DNA of 64,000 nucleotides from NCBI RefSeq assembly GCF_011420305.2, contig NZ_CP061769.1:4141001-4205000 (forward strand). Direction: 5' to 3'. A program made the translations under genes and the position numbers. Origin of the DNA: Nocardioides ochotonae. GTDB taxonomy: Bacteria > Actinomycetota > Actinomycetes > Propionibacteriales > Nocardioidaceae. The number at the start of each line of letters is the position of its first letter. Within the stretch, counting starts at the first letter, position 1. Under the pieces are notes generated by a model, which was not told the DNA's origin, ran no database searches, and saw nothing but the letters and a program-made list of their open reading frames with translations. Positions 17,288-25,206 of this stretch are shown here, in pieces.

Positions 17288-18175
17288 TCAGGACAGCTCG
17301 GGCACGCCCACGACGTCGGAGAGCCACTCGGTCTCGATCTGCTCGAGCGTGCCGTCCTCGCGCATCTCGGCGAGCGCGGCGTCGACGCACGGGACCAGGT
17401 CGCTGCCCTTCTCGAAGAGCATGCCGAACTCCTCCTGGTCACCGGTGTCGGGCTGGAACTGCCCGATGATCTCGGAGCCCTCGATCTCGACGTTGGAGAT
17501 GTAGAACGCGGTCGGCAGGTCGGCCAGGATCGCGTCGACCTGGCCGTTGAGCAGCGCCTGCTTGGCGGCGTTGGTGTCCTCGAAGACCAGCGGCTCGGCG
17601 CCGGGCTCGATGACGTCGCGGATGGCGGTGAGCGAGGTGGTGCCGGTCTGGGCGCCGAGCTTGAGGCCCTGGAGGTCGGAGATGCTGGTCGCCTTCGCGC
17701 CGTCGGTGCCCTCGAGCGCGATCACGGCCTGCGCCGCGGAGTAGTAGCCGTCGGAGAAGTCCACGACCTCGGCGCGCGCGGGGGTGATCGAGATCTGGTT
17801 GATGTCGAAGTCGAAGCCCTTCCGCCCCGGCGCGTAGGAGGCGTTGAACCGCACCCGCACCCACTCGACCTGGTCGGCGTCGAAGCCGAGGCGCTCGGCG
17901 ACCTCGTAGGCCACCGCGGACTCGAAGCCCTCACCGTTGGTCGCGTCGTTGTCGACGAACCACGGCTCGTACGCCGGGGAGTCGGTGCCGATGGTGAGCT
18001 TGCCGTCCTCGATGAACGTCGCGCCCTCGGCGCACTCGGCGGGGTCGGCCGCCGCGGCGCCCGGCGAGGAGGTCCCCGCCGGGTCGCTCGCACCGTCGTC
18101 CTCGGGGGCGCAGGCACCGAGGAGGGCGAGGCTGAGGACGGCGGGGACGGCCAGGGAGCTACGACGCAGACGCAT
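17288..18175 (-). CDS. polar amino acid ABC transporter substrate-binding lipoprotein
   Basis: 295-aa extracytoplasmic binding protein (SBP_bac_3 family). The start MRLRRSSLAVPAVLSLALLG leads to a lipobox LLGAC (Cys near residue 23), so it is membrane-anchored. The mature part shows the family pattern LTIGTDSPAYEPWF, then FDFDINQISITPAR and LKLGAQTGTTS. The ATG at 18175 is chosen over 18241 because it gives the signal peptide and has an upstream -10 box. Ligand is probably an amino acid such as glutamate, arginine or cystine; the sequence does not decide. Confidence 0.92.
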   Translation of the reverse strand: MRLRRSSLAVPAVLSLALLGACAPEDDGASDPAGTSSPGAAAADPAECAEGATFIEDGKLTIGTDSPAYEPWFVDNDATNGEGFESAVAYEVAERLGFDADQVEWVRVRFNASYAPGRKGFDFDINQISITPARAEVVDFSDGYYSAAQAVIALEGTDGAKATSISDLQGLKLGAQTGTTSLTAIRDVIEPGAEPLVFEDTNAAKQALLNGQVDAILADLPTAFYISNVEIEGSEIIGQFQPDTGDQEEFGMLFEKGSDLVPCVDAALAEMREDGTLEQIETEWLSDVVGVPELS

Positions 18176-18182
18176 GGGTCGA

Positions 18183-18188
18183 ATCGTA
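18183..18188 (-). promoter_or_regulatory. -10 box of leaderless promoter for amino acid importer operon
   Basis: TACGAT on the minus strand, 7 bases upstream of the ATG at 18175. Confidence 0.5.
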
Positions 18189-18299
18189 GGCCGCGGCACG
18201 GTCGCGACCCGCCGCGACCGTGCACGAGTGAGCCAGGTCACCGACGAACCGCGTGGCGGGGGATTGCACCTTGTTGCATAGGTGGGTCAGGGTGGCGTC

Positions 18300-18830
18300 A
18301 TGGCCCTGGACCACGCGCTGCTCGTCGCGCTGAGCGAGCAGCCCGCCTCCGGCGCGGACCTGACCCGGCGCTTCGAGCGCTCGCTGGGGTTCTTCTGGAG
18401 CGCCACGCACCAGCAGATCTACCGGACCCTGGCCCGGATGGAGGCTCAGGACTGGCTCACCGCCACCGAGGTGACCCACACCGACCGGCCCACCACCAAG
18501 GTGTACGCCGTGTCGCCGGCCGGCCGCGCGGCGCTGGCCGCCTGGCTGGGCGAGCCGTCGGTCACCGAGCCCTCGCGCAGCGACCTGGCCGTGAAGATGC
18601 GTGGCGCCTCCTTCGGCGACCGCGACGCCGTGCTGGCCGTGGTGCGCGACGCCCTCGCCGACCACCTCGCACGTCTGGAGCACTACCGCTTCCTCGAGGC
18701 GCGCGACCACCCCGACCCGTCCGCCCTCACCGGCCTCGAGCTCGACCAGCACCTCGTCCTGCGCGGCGGGATCCGGCTGGAGGAGTTCTGGGTGGCGTGG
18801 CTGACCGACTACCTGGAGGCCCACCGATGA
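18300..18830 (+). CDS. PadR family transcriptional regulator
   Basis: 176-aa PadR regulator. The winged helix (ALDHALLVALSEQPASGADL, then THQQIYRTLARMEAQDWL) covers residues 1-80 and a C-terminal helical domain follows. ATG 18300 gives the family N-terminus, with AGGGTGG upstream; a GTG at 18282 is the alternative. A TTGCA-N5-TTGCA direct repeat (18264-18278) is just upstream and may be its operator. It overlaps the dienoyl-CoA reductase gene by 4 bases, so it probably regulates that enzyme and itself. Confidence 0.9.
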   Translation: MALDHALLVALSEQPASGADLTRRFERSLGFFWSATHQQIYRTLARMEAQDWLTATEVTHTDRPTTKVYAVSPAGRAALAAWLGEPSVTEPSRSDLAVKMRGASFGDRDAVLAVVRDALADHLARLEHYRFLEARDHPDPSALTGLELDQHLVLRGGIRLEEFWVAWLTDYLEAHR

Positions 18831-20857
18831 GCCACTACCCGCACCTGCTCGCGCCGCTCACGCTCGGCCCGCTCACCCTGCGCAACCGGGTGGTGATGGG
18901 CTCGATGCACACCGGGCTGGAGGACCGGGTCCGCGACCTGCCCGCGCTGGCGGCGTACCTCTCCGAGCGCGCCCGCGGCGGCGCTGGGCTGATCGTCACC
19001 GGCGGCTACGCCCCCGACAAGCGCGGCTGGCTCAAGCCGCTGGCCTCCGAGCTGACCACCCGGCTCCAGGCGATGCGGCACCGCGAGGTCACCGGCGCGG
19101 TCCACGACGCCGGCGGCGCGATCGCGCTCCAGGTGCTGCACGCGGGGCGCTACGGCTACCACCCGTTCAGCGTCTCGGCCTCGACGCGGCGCTCGCCGAT
19201 CACGCCGTTCCGCCCCCGCGCGCTCTCCACCCGGGGCGTGGACCGCACCGCCACGGCGTTCGCGCGCACCGCCGCGCTCGCGGTCAAGGCGGGGTACGAC
19301 GCGGTCGAGATCATGGGCTCCGAGGGCTACCTGATCAACCAGTTCCTCGCCCCACGCACCAACGACCGCACCGACGCGTGGGGCGGCACCGCGGCCAAGC
19401 GGATGCGCTTCCCGGTCGAGGTCGTCCGGCGCACCCGCGAGCTGGTCGGCGCCGACCTGCCGATCGTCTACCGGATCTCGCTGCTCGACCTCGTCGAGGA
19501 CGGGCAGACCTGGGAGGAGGTCGTCGAGCTCGCGCACCTGCTCGAGGAGGCCGGCGTGACGGTCCTCAACACCGGCATCGGCTGGCACGAGGCGCGCGTG
19601 CCGACGATCATCACCCAGGTCCCGCGGGGCGCCTGGCGCTCCCACACCGCCCGGCTGCGCGCCGAGGTCGGGGTCCCGGTGTGCGCCTCGAACCGGATCA
19701 ACACCCCCGAGCTCGCCGAGGAGATCCTGGCCGCCGGGGAGGCCGACCTGGTCTCGATGGCCCGCCCGCTGCTGGCCGACCCGGAGTTCGTGGCCAAGGC
19801 CGCCGCCGGTCGCGCCGACGAGATCAACACCTGCATCGCCTGCAACCAGGCCTGCCTGGACCACGTCTTCGCGAACCGCCGGGCCTCCTGCCTGGTCAAC
19901 CCGCGGGCCGCGCGGGAGACGACGCTGGTCCTCGCCCCGACCCGGCGCCGTGCCCGGGTGGCGGTCGTCGGCGCCGGCCCGGCCGGGCTCGCCGCCGCGG
20001 TGTCCGCCGCCGAGCGCGGCCTGGCGGTCACCCTCTTCGAGCGCTCCACGCAGCTCGGCGGGCAGTTCCGCCTCGCGATGGCGGTACCCGGCAAGGAGGA
20101 GTTCGCCGAGACGCTGCGCTACTTCACCCGGCGCCTGGAGGTGCTCGGCGTCGAGGTGCGCCTCGGCGTCGCCGCGACCCTGGCCGACCTCACCGCCCGC
20201 GACCACACCGGCGCCCCGGCGTACGACGAGGTGGTGGTGGCGACCGGCGTCGAGCCGCGGGTCCCGGAGCTCGAGGGCGTCGAGCACCCGAGCGTCGTGA
20301 CGTACGCCGACGTGCTGTCCGGGCGCGTGGTGCCCGGCCGGCGGGTGGCGGTCGTCGGGGCCGGCGGGATCGGCGTCGACGTCAGCCACTGGCTCACCCA
20401 CGACCCCCGCGAGACCGAGGACGACTGGCGCGCGCACTGGGGTGTCGGCGACCCCTCGCTGCACCGCGGCGGGCTGACCGAGCCCAAGCCGCGCACCCCG
20501 ATGCGCGAGGTCACCCTCCTCCAGCGCAAGACCACGCCCATCGGCGCGGGGCTGGGCAAGACCTCGGGCTGGGCGCACCGCGCGGTGCTCAAGCAGTCCG
20601 GCGTCGAGCGGGTCACCGGGGTCAGCTACGACCGCGTCGACGACGAGGGGCTGCACTACACCCGCGACGGCGAGGCACACGTGCTCGCCGTCGACCACGT
20701 CGTGCTCTGCACCGGCCAGGAGTCGGTGCGCGGGCTGCACGACGAGCTGGTGGCCGCGGGCGTCACCGTCCACCTGATCGGCGGCGCCGACGTCGCCGCC
20801 GAGCTGGACGCCAAGCGGGCGATCGAGCAGGGCACGCGGGTGGCGGCGGGGCTGTAG
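18827..20857 (+). CDS. fadH: NADPH-dependent 2,4-dienoyl-CoA reductase
   Basis: 676-aa iron-sulfur flavoenzyme that reduces 2,4-dienoyl-CoA so that polyunsaturated fatty acids can be beta-oxidised. The N-terminal old-yellow-enzyme barrel (about 1-340) opens with LLAPLTLGPLTLRNRVVMGS; the 4Fe-4S cluster cysteines are in CIACNQACLDH plus a later Cys in RASCLVNP; the FAD/NADPH part begins with VAVVGAGPAGLAAAV, and a second dinucleotide motif is VAVVGAGGIGVDVS. Length matches E. coli FadH. ATG overlaps the PadR stop (ATGA). A perfect 23-bp inverted repeat follows the stop. Confidence 0.94.
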   Translation: MSHYPHLLAPLTLGPLTLRNRVVMGSMHTGLEDRVRDLPALAAYLSERARGGAGLIVTGGYAPDKRGWLKPLASELTTRLQAMRHREVTGAVHDAGGAIALQVLHAGRYGYHPFSVSASTRRSPITPFRPRALSTRGVDRTATAFARTAALAVKAGYDAVEIMGSEGYLINQFLAPRTNDRTDAWGGTAAKRMRFPVEVVRRTRELVGADLPIVYRISLLDLVEDGQTWEEVVELAHLLEEAGVTVLNTGIGWHEARVPTIITQVPRGAWRSHTARLRAEVGVPVCASNRINTPELAEEILAAGEADLVSMARPLLADPEFVAKAAAGRADEINTCIACNQACLDHVFANRRASCLVNPRAARETTLVLAPTRRRARVAVVGAGPAGLAAAVSAAERGLAVTLFERSTQLGGQFRLAMAVPGKEEFAETLRYFTRRLEVLGVEVRLGVAATLADLTARDHTGAPAYDEVVVATGVEPRVPELEGVEHPSVVTYADVLSGRVVPGRRVAVVGAGGIGVDVSHWLTHDPRETEDDWRAHWGVGDPSLHRGGLTEPKPRTPMREVTLLQRKTTPIGAGLGKTSGWAHRAVLKQSGVERVTGVSYDRVDDEGLHYTRDGEAHVLAVDHVVLCTGQESVRGLHDELVAAGVTVHLIGGADVAAELDAKRAIEQGTRVAAGL

Positions 20858-20868
20858 CCCCCACCCCA

Positions 20869-20938
20869 TGTAACGCGGGGTTATCGTCGCTGCACCCCTC
20901 GCACAAGGCGTGTGAAGCGACGATAACCCCGCGTTACA
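20869..20938. terminator. perfect 23-bp inverted repeat, bidirectional terminator
   Basis: Arms 20869-20891 and 20916-20938 are exact reverse complements (TGTAACGCGGGG, then TTATCGTCGCT on the left). The 24-base loop has its own short stem TCGCAC/GTGTGA. It lies between the convergent fadH and murF-like genes and can terminate both. The arms are far longer than needed, so a second role is possible. Confidence 0.8.
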
Positions 20939-20949
20939 GCTCGTCGGGG

Positions 20950-22269
20950 TCAGCCCAGCAACCCCGCCGCGACGGCGTCCATGCCCACGGCGCGGGAGCC
21001 CTTGACCAGCACGGTGTCGCCGGGGCCGACGTGTGCGCGCAGCCAGGCGAGGGCGGCGTCGCGGTCGGCCACCGGCTCCCCGCCCGTGGGCCAGGCCGCC
21101 TCGCCGACCGCCAGGAGCACGTCGACGCCGGCGTCGCGCGCGACCGCACCGACGGCGGCGTGCGCGGCGGCGGACGCGGCGCCCAGCTCGCGCATCTCCC
21201 CCAGCACCGCCACCGTGCGACCCGGACGGCCGCGGCCCAGGTCCACCAGCGTGGCCAGCGCGGCGCGCACCGACTCGGGGTTCGCGTTGTAGGAGTCGTC
21301 GAGGACCAGCAGGCCGTCGGCGCGCTCACCCAGCGTGCTGCGCGAGGCCGCCGCGGGGCGCGCGGCCGAGAGCGCGGTAGCCACCTCGTCGAGGGGGTGC
21401 CCCGCGGCCAGCGCCATCGCCGCGGCAGCCGCCGCGTTGGCGACCTGGTGCCGTCCGCTCAGCGCGAGCCGCACCGGCGCCTGCCGCCCCTCGTGGGTGA
21501 GCACGAACGACGGCCGGCCCCGCCCGTCCAGCGCGATCGAGCGCCAGGAGACGTCCCCGGCCGTCCCGAAGGTGAGCACCCGGGCCGTGGTCCGCCCCGC
21601 CATCGCGGCCACCGCCGGGTCGTCGGCGTTCAGCACCGCGACGCCGCTCGGCGCCAGCGCCTCGACGAGCTCCCCCTTCGCCGCCGCCACCAGGGCGGGC
21701 GACCCGAACTCCCCCACGTGCGCCGACCCGACGGCCAGCACCCCCGCGACCTGCGGCGGCGCCACCTCGCACAGCCAGGCCAGGTGGCCGAGCCCGCGCG
21801 CACCCATCTCCAGCACCAGCTCCCGGGTGCCCGGCACCACCCGCAGGCAGGTGAGCGGCACCCCGAGCTCGTTGTTGAGGTTGCCCGCGGTGGCCACGCA
21901 GCTCCCGGAGCCCGCGCCGAGCACCGCCGCCAGCAGGTCCTTGGTGGTGGTCTTGCCGTGCGAGCCGGTGATCGCGAACGTCGTCGGCGCGACCCGGTCC
22001 ACCACGTGCCGCGCCAGCCGGGCCAGCGCCACCTGCGGATCCCGGACCACCACCGTCGGCGCGGCGGTCGGCCGGCTGCCCAGCACGGCGTGCGCCCCGG
22101 CGGCGTACGCGTGCCCGTCGGCGTGCTCCCCGGCGATCGCCACGAACAGTCCGCCGGGCTCGGGACGGCGGGAGTCGAGGTAGGCGGCGCCGTCCACCAC
22201 GGTGGCGGGGTCGCCGTGCACGGTGCCGCCGACGACGGCGGCGAGGTCGGCCAGGGAGATCGCGATCAT
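20950..22269 (-). CDS. murF: MurF-like UDP-N-acetylmuramoyl-tripeptide--D-alanyl-D-alanine ligase
   Basis: 439-aa Mur ligase that adds a D-alanyl-D-X dipeptide to UDP-MurNAc-tripeptide in the cytoplasm. The N-terminal substrate domain (1-85) ends in VAGEH/GAGAHAVL-like segments; the ATP loop TGSHGKTTTK is at 101-110 (H replaces the usual N); EMGARGLGHLAWLC and NADDP are conserved, and the C-terminal domain has DDSYNANPESV. ATG 22269 is preferred over 22341. It is not inside a division/cell-wall cluster here but beside vanX, alr and ddl homologues, so it is probably a second, specialised MurF. Transcribed divergently from that operon. Confidence 0.93.
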   Translation of the reverse strand: MIAISLADLAAVVGGTVHGDPATVVDGAAYLDSRRPEPGGLFVAIAGEHADGHAYAAGAHAVLGSRPTAAPTVVVRDPQVALARLARHVVDRVAPTTFAITGSHGKTTTKDLLAAVLGAGSGSCVATAGNLNNELGVPLTCLRVVPGTRELVLEMGARGLGHLAWLCEVAPPQVAGVLAVGSAHVGEFGSPALVAAAKGELVEALAPSGVAVLNADDPAVAAMAGRTTARVLTFGTAGDVSWRSIALDGRGRPSFVLTHEGRQAPVRLALSGRHQVANAAAAAAMALAAGHPLDEVATALSAARPAAASRSTLGERADGLLVLDDSYNANPESVRAALATLVDLGRGRPGRTVAVLGEMRELGAASAAAHAAVGAVARDAGVDVLLAVGEAAWPTGGEPVADRDAALAWLRAHVGPGDTVLVKGSRAVGMDAVAAGLLG

Positions 22270-22324
22270 GGCTCCAGCCTCGGGCGCGCGGGCCCCCGCG
22301 CGCCTCGTCCTGGCGGCCAGGATG

Positions 22325-22358
22325 CCGGTACCTGCGGCCATCTCCCCGGCACCTGCGG
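22325..22358. promoter_or_regulatory. 13-bp direct repeat at 21-bp spacing in divergent murF/vanX promoter
   Basis: CCGGTACCTGCGG (22325-22337) and CCGGCACCTGCGG (22346-22358), 12 of 13 identical, exactly two helical turns apart in the 128-base gap between the divergent genes. A plausible binding site for the operon's own LuxR-type response regulator. Confidence 0.5.
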
Positions 22359-22397
22359 TGGAGGCGCCGCCGGGGGCCCCGCGCCGAGGGTGGAGCC

Positions 22398-23039
22398 ATG
22401 ACGATCCTGCTCTCCGACCCCCGGGTCGCCGCCGTGCCGGTGCACGAGTGCGGCGAGCCGCTGGTCGCCCTCGACGCGTCCTTCGGGCCGGCGCGGGCCC
22501 TGGTCCGCTCCGGGCTGGCCGACCGGCTCGCCGCCGCCCGCGACGCGCTCCCGCCCGGCATCGGGCTGCGGGTGCTCGAGGGGCACCGCCGCGTCGCCGA
22601 CCAGCGCCGCATCATCGAGTGGTACGCCGGGGAGGTCCGCGCGGCCCACCCCGACGCGGACGCCCCCGAGGTGGAGCGGCTGACCAGCCGGTTCGTGAGC
22701 CCGGTGGCGGTCGCGCCGCACGTCGCGGGCGCGGCGGTCGACCTGACCCTCGTGGACGCCTGCGGCGACGAGCTCGACCTGGGCACGCCGGTCGATGCGA
22801 CCCCCGAGCAGTCCGACGGGCGCTGCTGGACCGCGGCGGCCGGGATCGGCGCGGACGCCCGCGCCCACCGGGACCTGATGGCCCGGGTGCTCGGCGGCGC
22901 CGGGCTGGTGAACTACCCCACCGAGTGGTGGCACTGGAGCCACGGCGACCGCTACTGGGCGCTGCGCACGGGCGCGCCCGCCGCGACGTACGGGCCCCTC
23001 GAGCGGGCGCGCACCACCGGCGCCGGGGCAGCGGCGTGA
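22398..23039 (+). CDS. vanX: D-alanyl-D-alanine dipeptidase (VanX/DdpX family)
   Basis: 213-aa zinc D,D-dipeptidase of peptidase family M15D, which hydrolyses free D-Ala-D-Ala. Zinc ligands and catalytic residues fit VanX: H108 and D115 in APHVAGAAVD, E176 and H179 in EWWHW, the arginine in LEGHRR, and the loop DLGTPVD matching the family DMGTPFD. No signal peptide, so cytoplasmic, as for VanX. ATG 22398 has a GGTGGAG ribosome site. First gene of a six-gene operon; its GTGA overlap couples it to the racemase. In van clusters VanX removes the normal dipeptide so that D-Ala-D-Lac or D-Ala-D-Ser precursor dominates. Confidence 0.92.
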   Translation: MTILLSDPRVAAVPVHECGEPLVALDASFGPARALVRSGLADRLAAARDALPPGIGLRVLEGHRRVADQRRIIEWYAGEVRAAHPDADAPEVERLTSRFVSPVAVAPHVAGAAVDLTLVDACGDELDLGTPVDATPEQSDGRCWTAAAGIGADARAHRDLMARVLGGAGLVNYPTEWWHWSHGDRYWALRTGAPAATYGPLERARTTGAGAAA

Positions 23040-24208
23040 GCGCGGTGCCGCTGGCGCGCACCACCTCGCGGACCACCGCGCCGCGGCTGCTCATCGACCC
23101 CGAGGCGATCGCCGCCAACACCCGCGTGCTCGCCGGGCGGGTGGCACGAGGCACCCCGGGCGGCACCGCCCTGATGGCGGTCGTGAAGGCCGACGGATTC
23201 GGCATGGGCGCCACGACCGTGGCCCGCGCCGCGCTCGCCCACGGCGCCACCGCCCTCGGCGTCACCACCGTCGCCGAGGGCCTGGCGCTGCGTGCGGCGG
23301 GCCTCGACGCCCCGGTGCTCAGCTGGCTCAACGGCGTCGACGCCGACTTCGCCGGCGCGATCGGGGCCGGCCTCGACCTCGCCGTACCCTCCACCGCCCA
23401 CCTCGCCGCGATCGCCCGCGCCGCGACCCCGGGCCGCCCCGCCCGCGTGCACCTGCACCTCGACACCGGGCTGGCCCGTGACGGCGCCGAGCCGTCCGGC
23501 TGGGCCACGCTGTGCCGCGCCGCGCGCGCCGCCGAGCGCGCCGGGCAGGTGCACGTGGTCGGCCTGATGGGTCACCTCGCCCGCGCCGACGAGCCGGGCC
23601 ATCCGGCCAACGCCGCCGGGCGCACCCGGTTCGCCTGGGGCCTGCAGGTGGCCCGCGCGTGCGGGCTGCGGCCCGCGCTGCGCCACCTCGCCGCGACCGC
23701 GGCCGCCCTGACCGACCCGCAGAGCCATCACACCCTGGTCCGGGTCGGCGCCGGCCTGGTCGGCATCGACCCCAGCGGCACCACCGCACTGCGCCCCGCG
23801 GTCACCCTGAGCGCCCCGGTCGTGCAGGTGCGCCGGGTCCGCGCCGGCACCGCGGTCGGCTACGGCCACACCTGGACCACGCCCCGCGCGACCACCCTCG
23901 CGCTGCTGCCGGTCGGGTACGCCGACGGGCTGCCGCGCACCGCCTCCGGCCGCGCCTCTGTGCTGCTGCGCGGGCAGCGGCGCGCGATCGTCGGCCGGGT
24001 CTCGATGGACCAGGTGGTCCTCGACCTCGGCGACGACGCCGTCGAGCTTGGCGACACCTCCACCGTGCTCGGCCCCGGCGACGCCGGGGAACCCACCCCG
24101 GCCGAGTGGGCCGCCTGGTCGGGGACCCTCCCCCACGAGGTGCTCACCGGCTTCGGGCCGCGACTCGACCGGGTCGTGGCCACCACCGTCCTCAGGAGCG
24201 TTCGATGA
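23036..24208 (+). CDS. alanine racemase family enzyme (possible serine racemase)
   Basis: 390-aa fold-type III PLP racemase. The PLP lysine is K51 in AVVKADGFGMG, the catalytic tyrosine Y276 in AVGYGHTW, and VSMDQ and the HLHLDTGLARDG segment are as expected. At the position of Tyr354 of Geobacillus alanine racemase (family motif PYEVL/NYEVP), this protein has H367 in LPHEVL. VanT serine racemases have Asn there, a change tied to accepting serine, so the substrate may not be alanine. GTG start at 23036 overlaps the vanX stop; its stop overlaps the ligase ATG. Sits where VanT would in a D-Ala-D-Ser type cluster. Confidence 0.9.
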   Translation: MSAVPLARTTSRTTAPRLLIDPEAIAANTRVLAGRVARGTPGGTALMAVVKADGFGMGATTVARAALAHGATALGVTTVAEGLALRAAGLDAPVLSWLNGVDADFAGAIGAGLDLAVPSTAHLAAIARAATPGRPARVHLHLDTGLARDGAEPSGWATLCRAARAAERAGQVHVVGLMGHLARADEPGHPANAAGRTRFAWGLQVARACGLRPALRHLAATAAALTDPQSHHTLVRVGAGLVGIDPSGTTALRPAVTLSAPVVQVRRVRAGTAVGYGHTWTTPRATTLALLPVGYADGLPRTASGRASVLLRGQRRAIVGRVSMDQVVLDLGDDAVELGDTSTVLGPGDAGEPTPAEWAAWSGTLPHEVLTGFGPRLDRVVATTVLRSVR

Positions 24209-25206
24209 GCACCGCAGCCCGCACCCCCGTCCTGACCCGCACGCCGATCGGCCGGGTGGCCGTGATCGGCGGCGGCACCAGCTGCGAGCACGACGTCTCC
24301 CTCGCCTCCGCGGCCGGGGTCGCCGACGCGCTCGCCGCGGGCGGTCACGACGTCGTCCGCCTCACCATCGACCCCGAGGGCGTGTGGCGCGACGCCGGCG
24401 AGCGGCCGCTCGGGCTGGCCGGCGCCGTGCACGTGCTGCGCTCCTGCGCGGTCGCCGTACCGGTGGTCCACGGCCCCGGCGGCGAGGACGGCACCCTGGC
24501 CGCGCTCCTCGACCTGGCCGGCGTCCCCTACGTCGGGTCCGGCGTCGGCGCGGGCGCGCTCGCGATGGACAAGTGGGCCACCAAGCTGGTCGCCGAGGCG
24601 CTCGGCCTCGCGACCGCGCCCGGCGTCCTGCTGACCCGCGCCAGCGCGCCGGCGTACGCCGTGGACCACCCGGTGGTCGTCAAGCCGGTCGCGGCCGGCT
24701 CCAGCCACGGCGTGTCCCTGGTCCGCGAGCAGGCCGAGCTGGCGGCAGCGCTGGACGCGGCGTTCGCCCTCGACGACCGGGTGCTCGTCGAGGACGTCGC
24801 GGTCGGGCGCGAGGTCGACGTCGCGGTGCTCGCCACCGGTGGCGAGCTGCTGGTCTCCCCGGCGCTGGAGATCCGGGTGGACGGGCTCTTCGACTTCGAG
24901 GCGAAGTACGGCGGCGGCGCGGACTTCGTCGTGCCCGCCCCGCTGAGCGCCACCGAGCAGAAGGCCCTGGAGTCCGCCGCGCTCGCGATGTTCACCGCCC
25001 TCGGCTGCCGCGGGGTCGCCCGCATCGACTTCTTCCTCACCGAGGCCGGGCCGGTGCTCAACGAGGTCAACACGATGCCCGGCTTCACCGAGCACTCCCA
25101 GGTGCCGCAGATGTTCGCCGCGGCCGGGATCGACTACGTCGCGCTGGTCGACCGGCTGGTGCGCGACGCCGCGGCGCGGCCGGCGCCCGCCGCAGCCGTG
25201 GCATGA
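24205..25206 (+). CDS. ddl: D-alanine--D-alanine ligase family (D-Ala-D-X ligase)
   Basis: 333-aa ATP-grasp ligase joining D-Ala to a second D-residue. Conserved: VIGGGTSCEHDVSLASA at 19-35, HGPGGEDGTLAALL at 89-102, KPVAAGSSHGVSLV at 160-173, the omega-loop FEAKYGGGAD at 231-240, and NEVNTMPGFTEHSQVP at 286-301. The omega-loop Tyr (Y235) matches Tyr216 of E. coli DdlB, the D-Ala choice, and not the His of VanA D-Ala-D-Lac ligases. Q299 occupies a site that is Leu or Met in Ddl and Arg in many Van ligases, by my alignment from memory. Substrate is thus D-Ala or perhaps D-Ser. Overlaps both neighbours by 4 bases. Confidence 0.92.
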   Translation: MSTAARTPVLTRTPIGRVAVIGGGTSCEHDVSLASAAGVADALAAGGHDVVRLTIDPEGVWRDAGERPLGLAGAVHVLRSCAVAVPVVHGPGGEDGTLAALLDLAGVPYVGSGVGAGALAMDKWATKLVAEALGLATAPGVLLTRASAPAYAVDHPVVVKPVAAGSSHGVSLVREQAELAAALDAAFALDDRVLVEDVAVGREVDVAVLATGGELLVSPALEIRVDGLFDFEAKYGGGADFVVPAPLSATEQKALESAALAMFTALGCRGVARIDFFLTEAGPVLNEVNTMPGFTEHSQVPQMFAAAGIDYVALVDRLVRDAAARPAPAAAVA

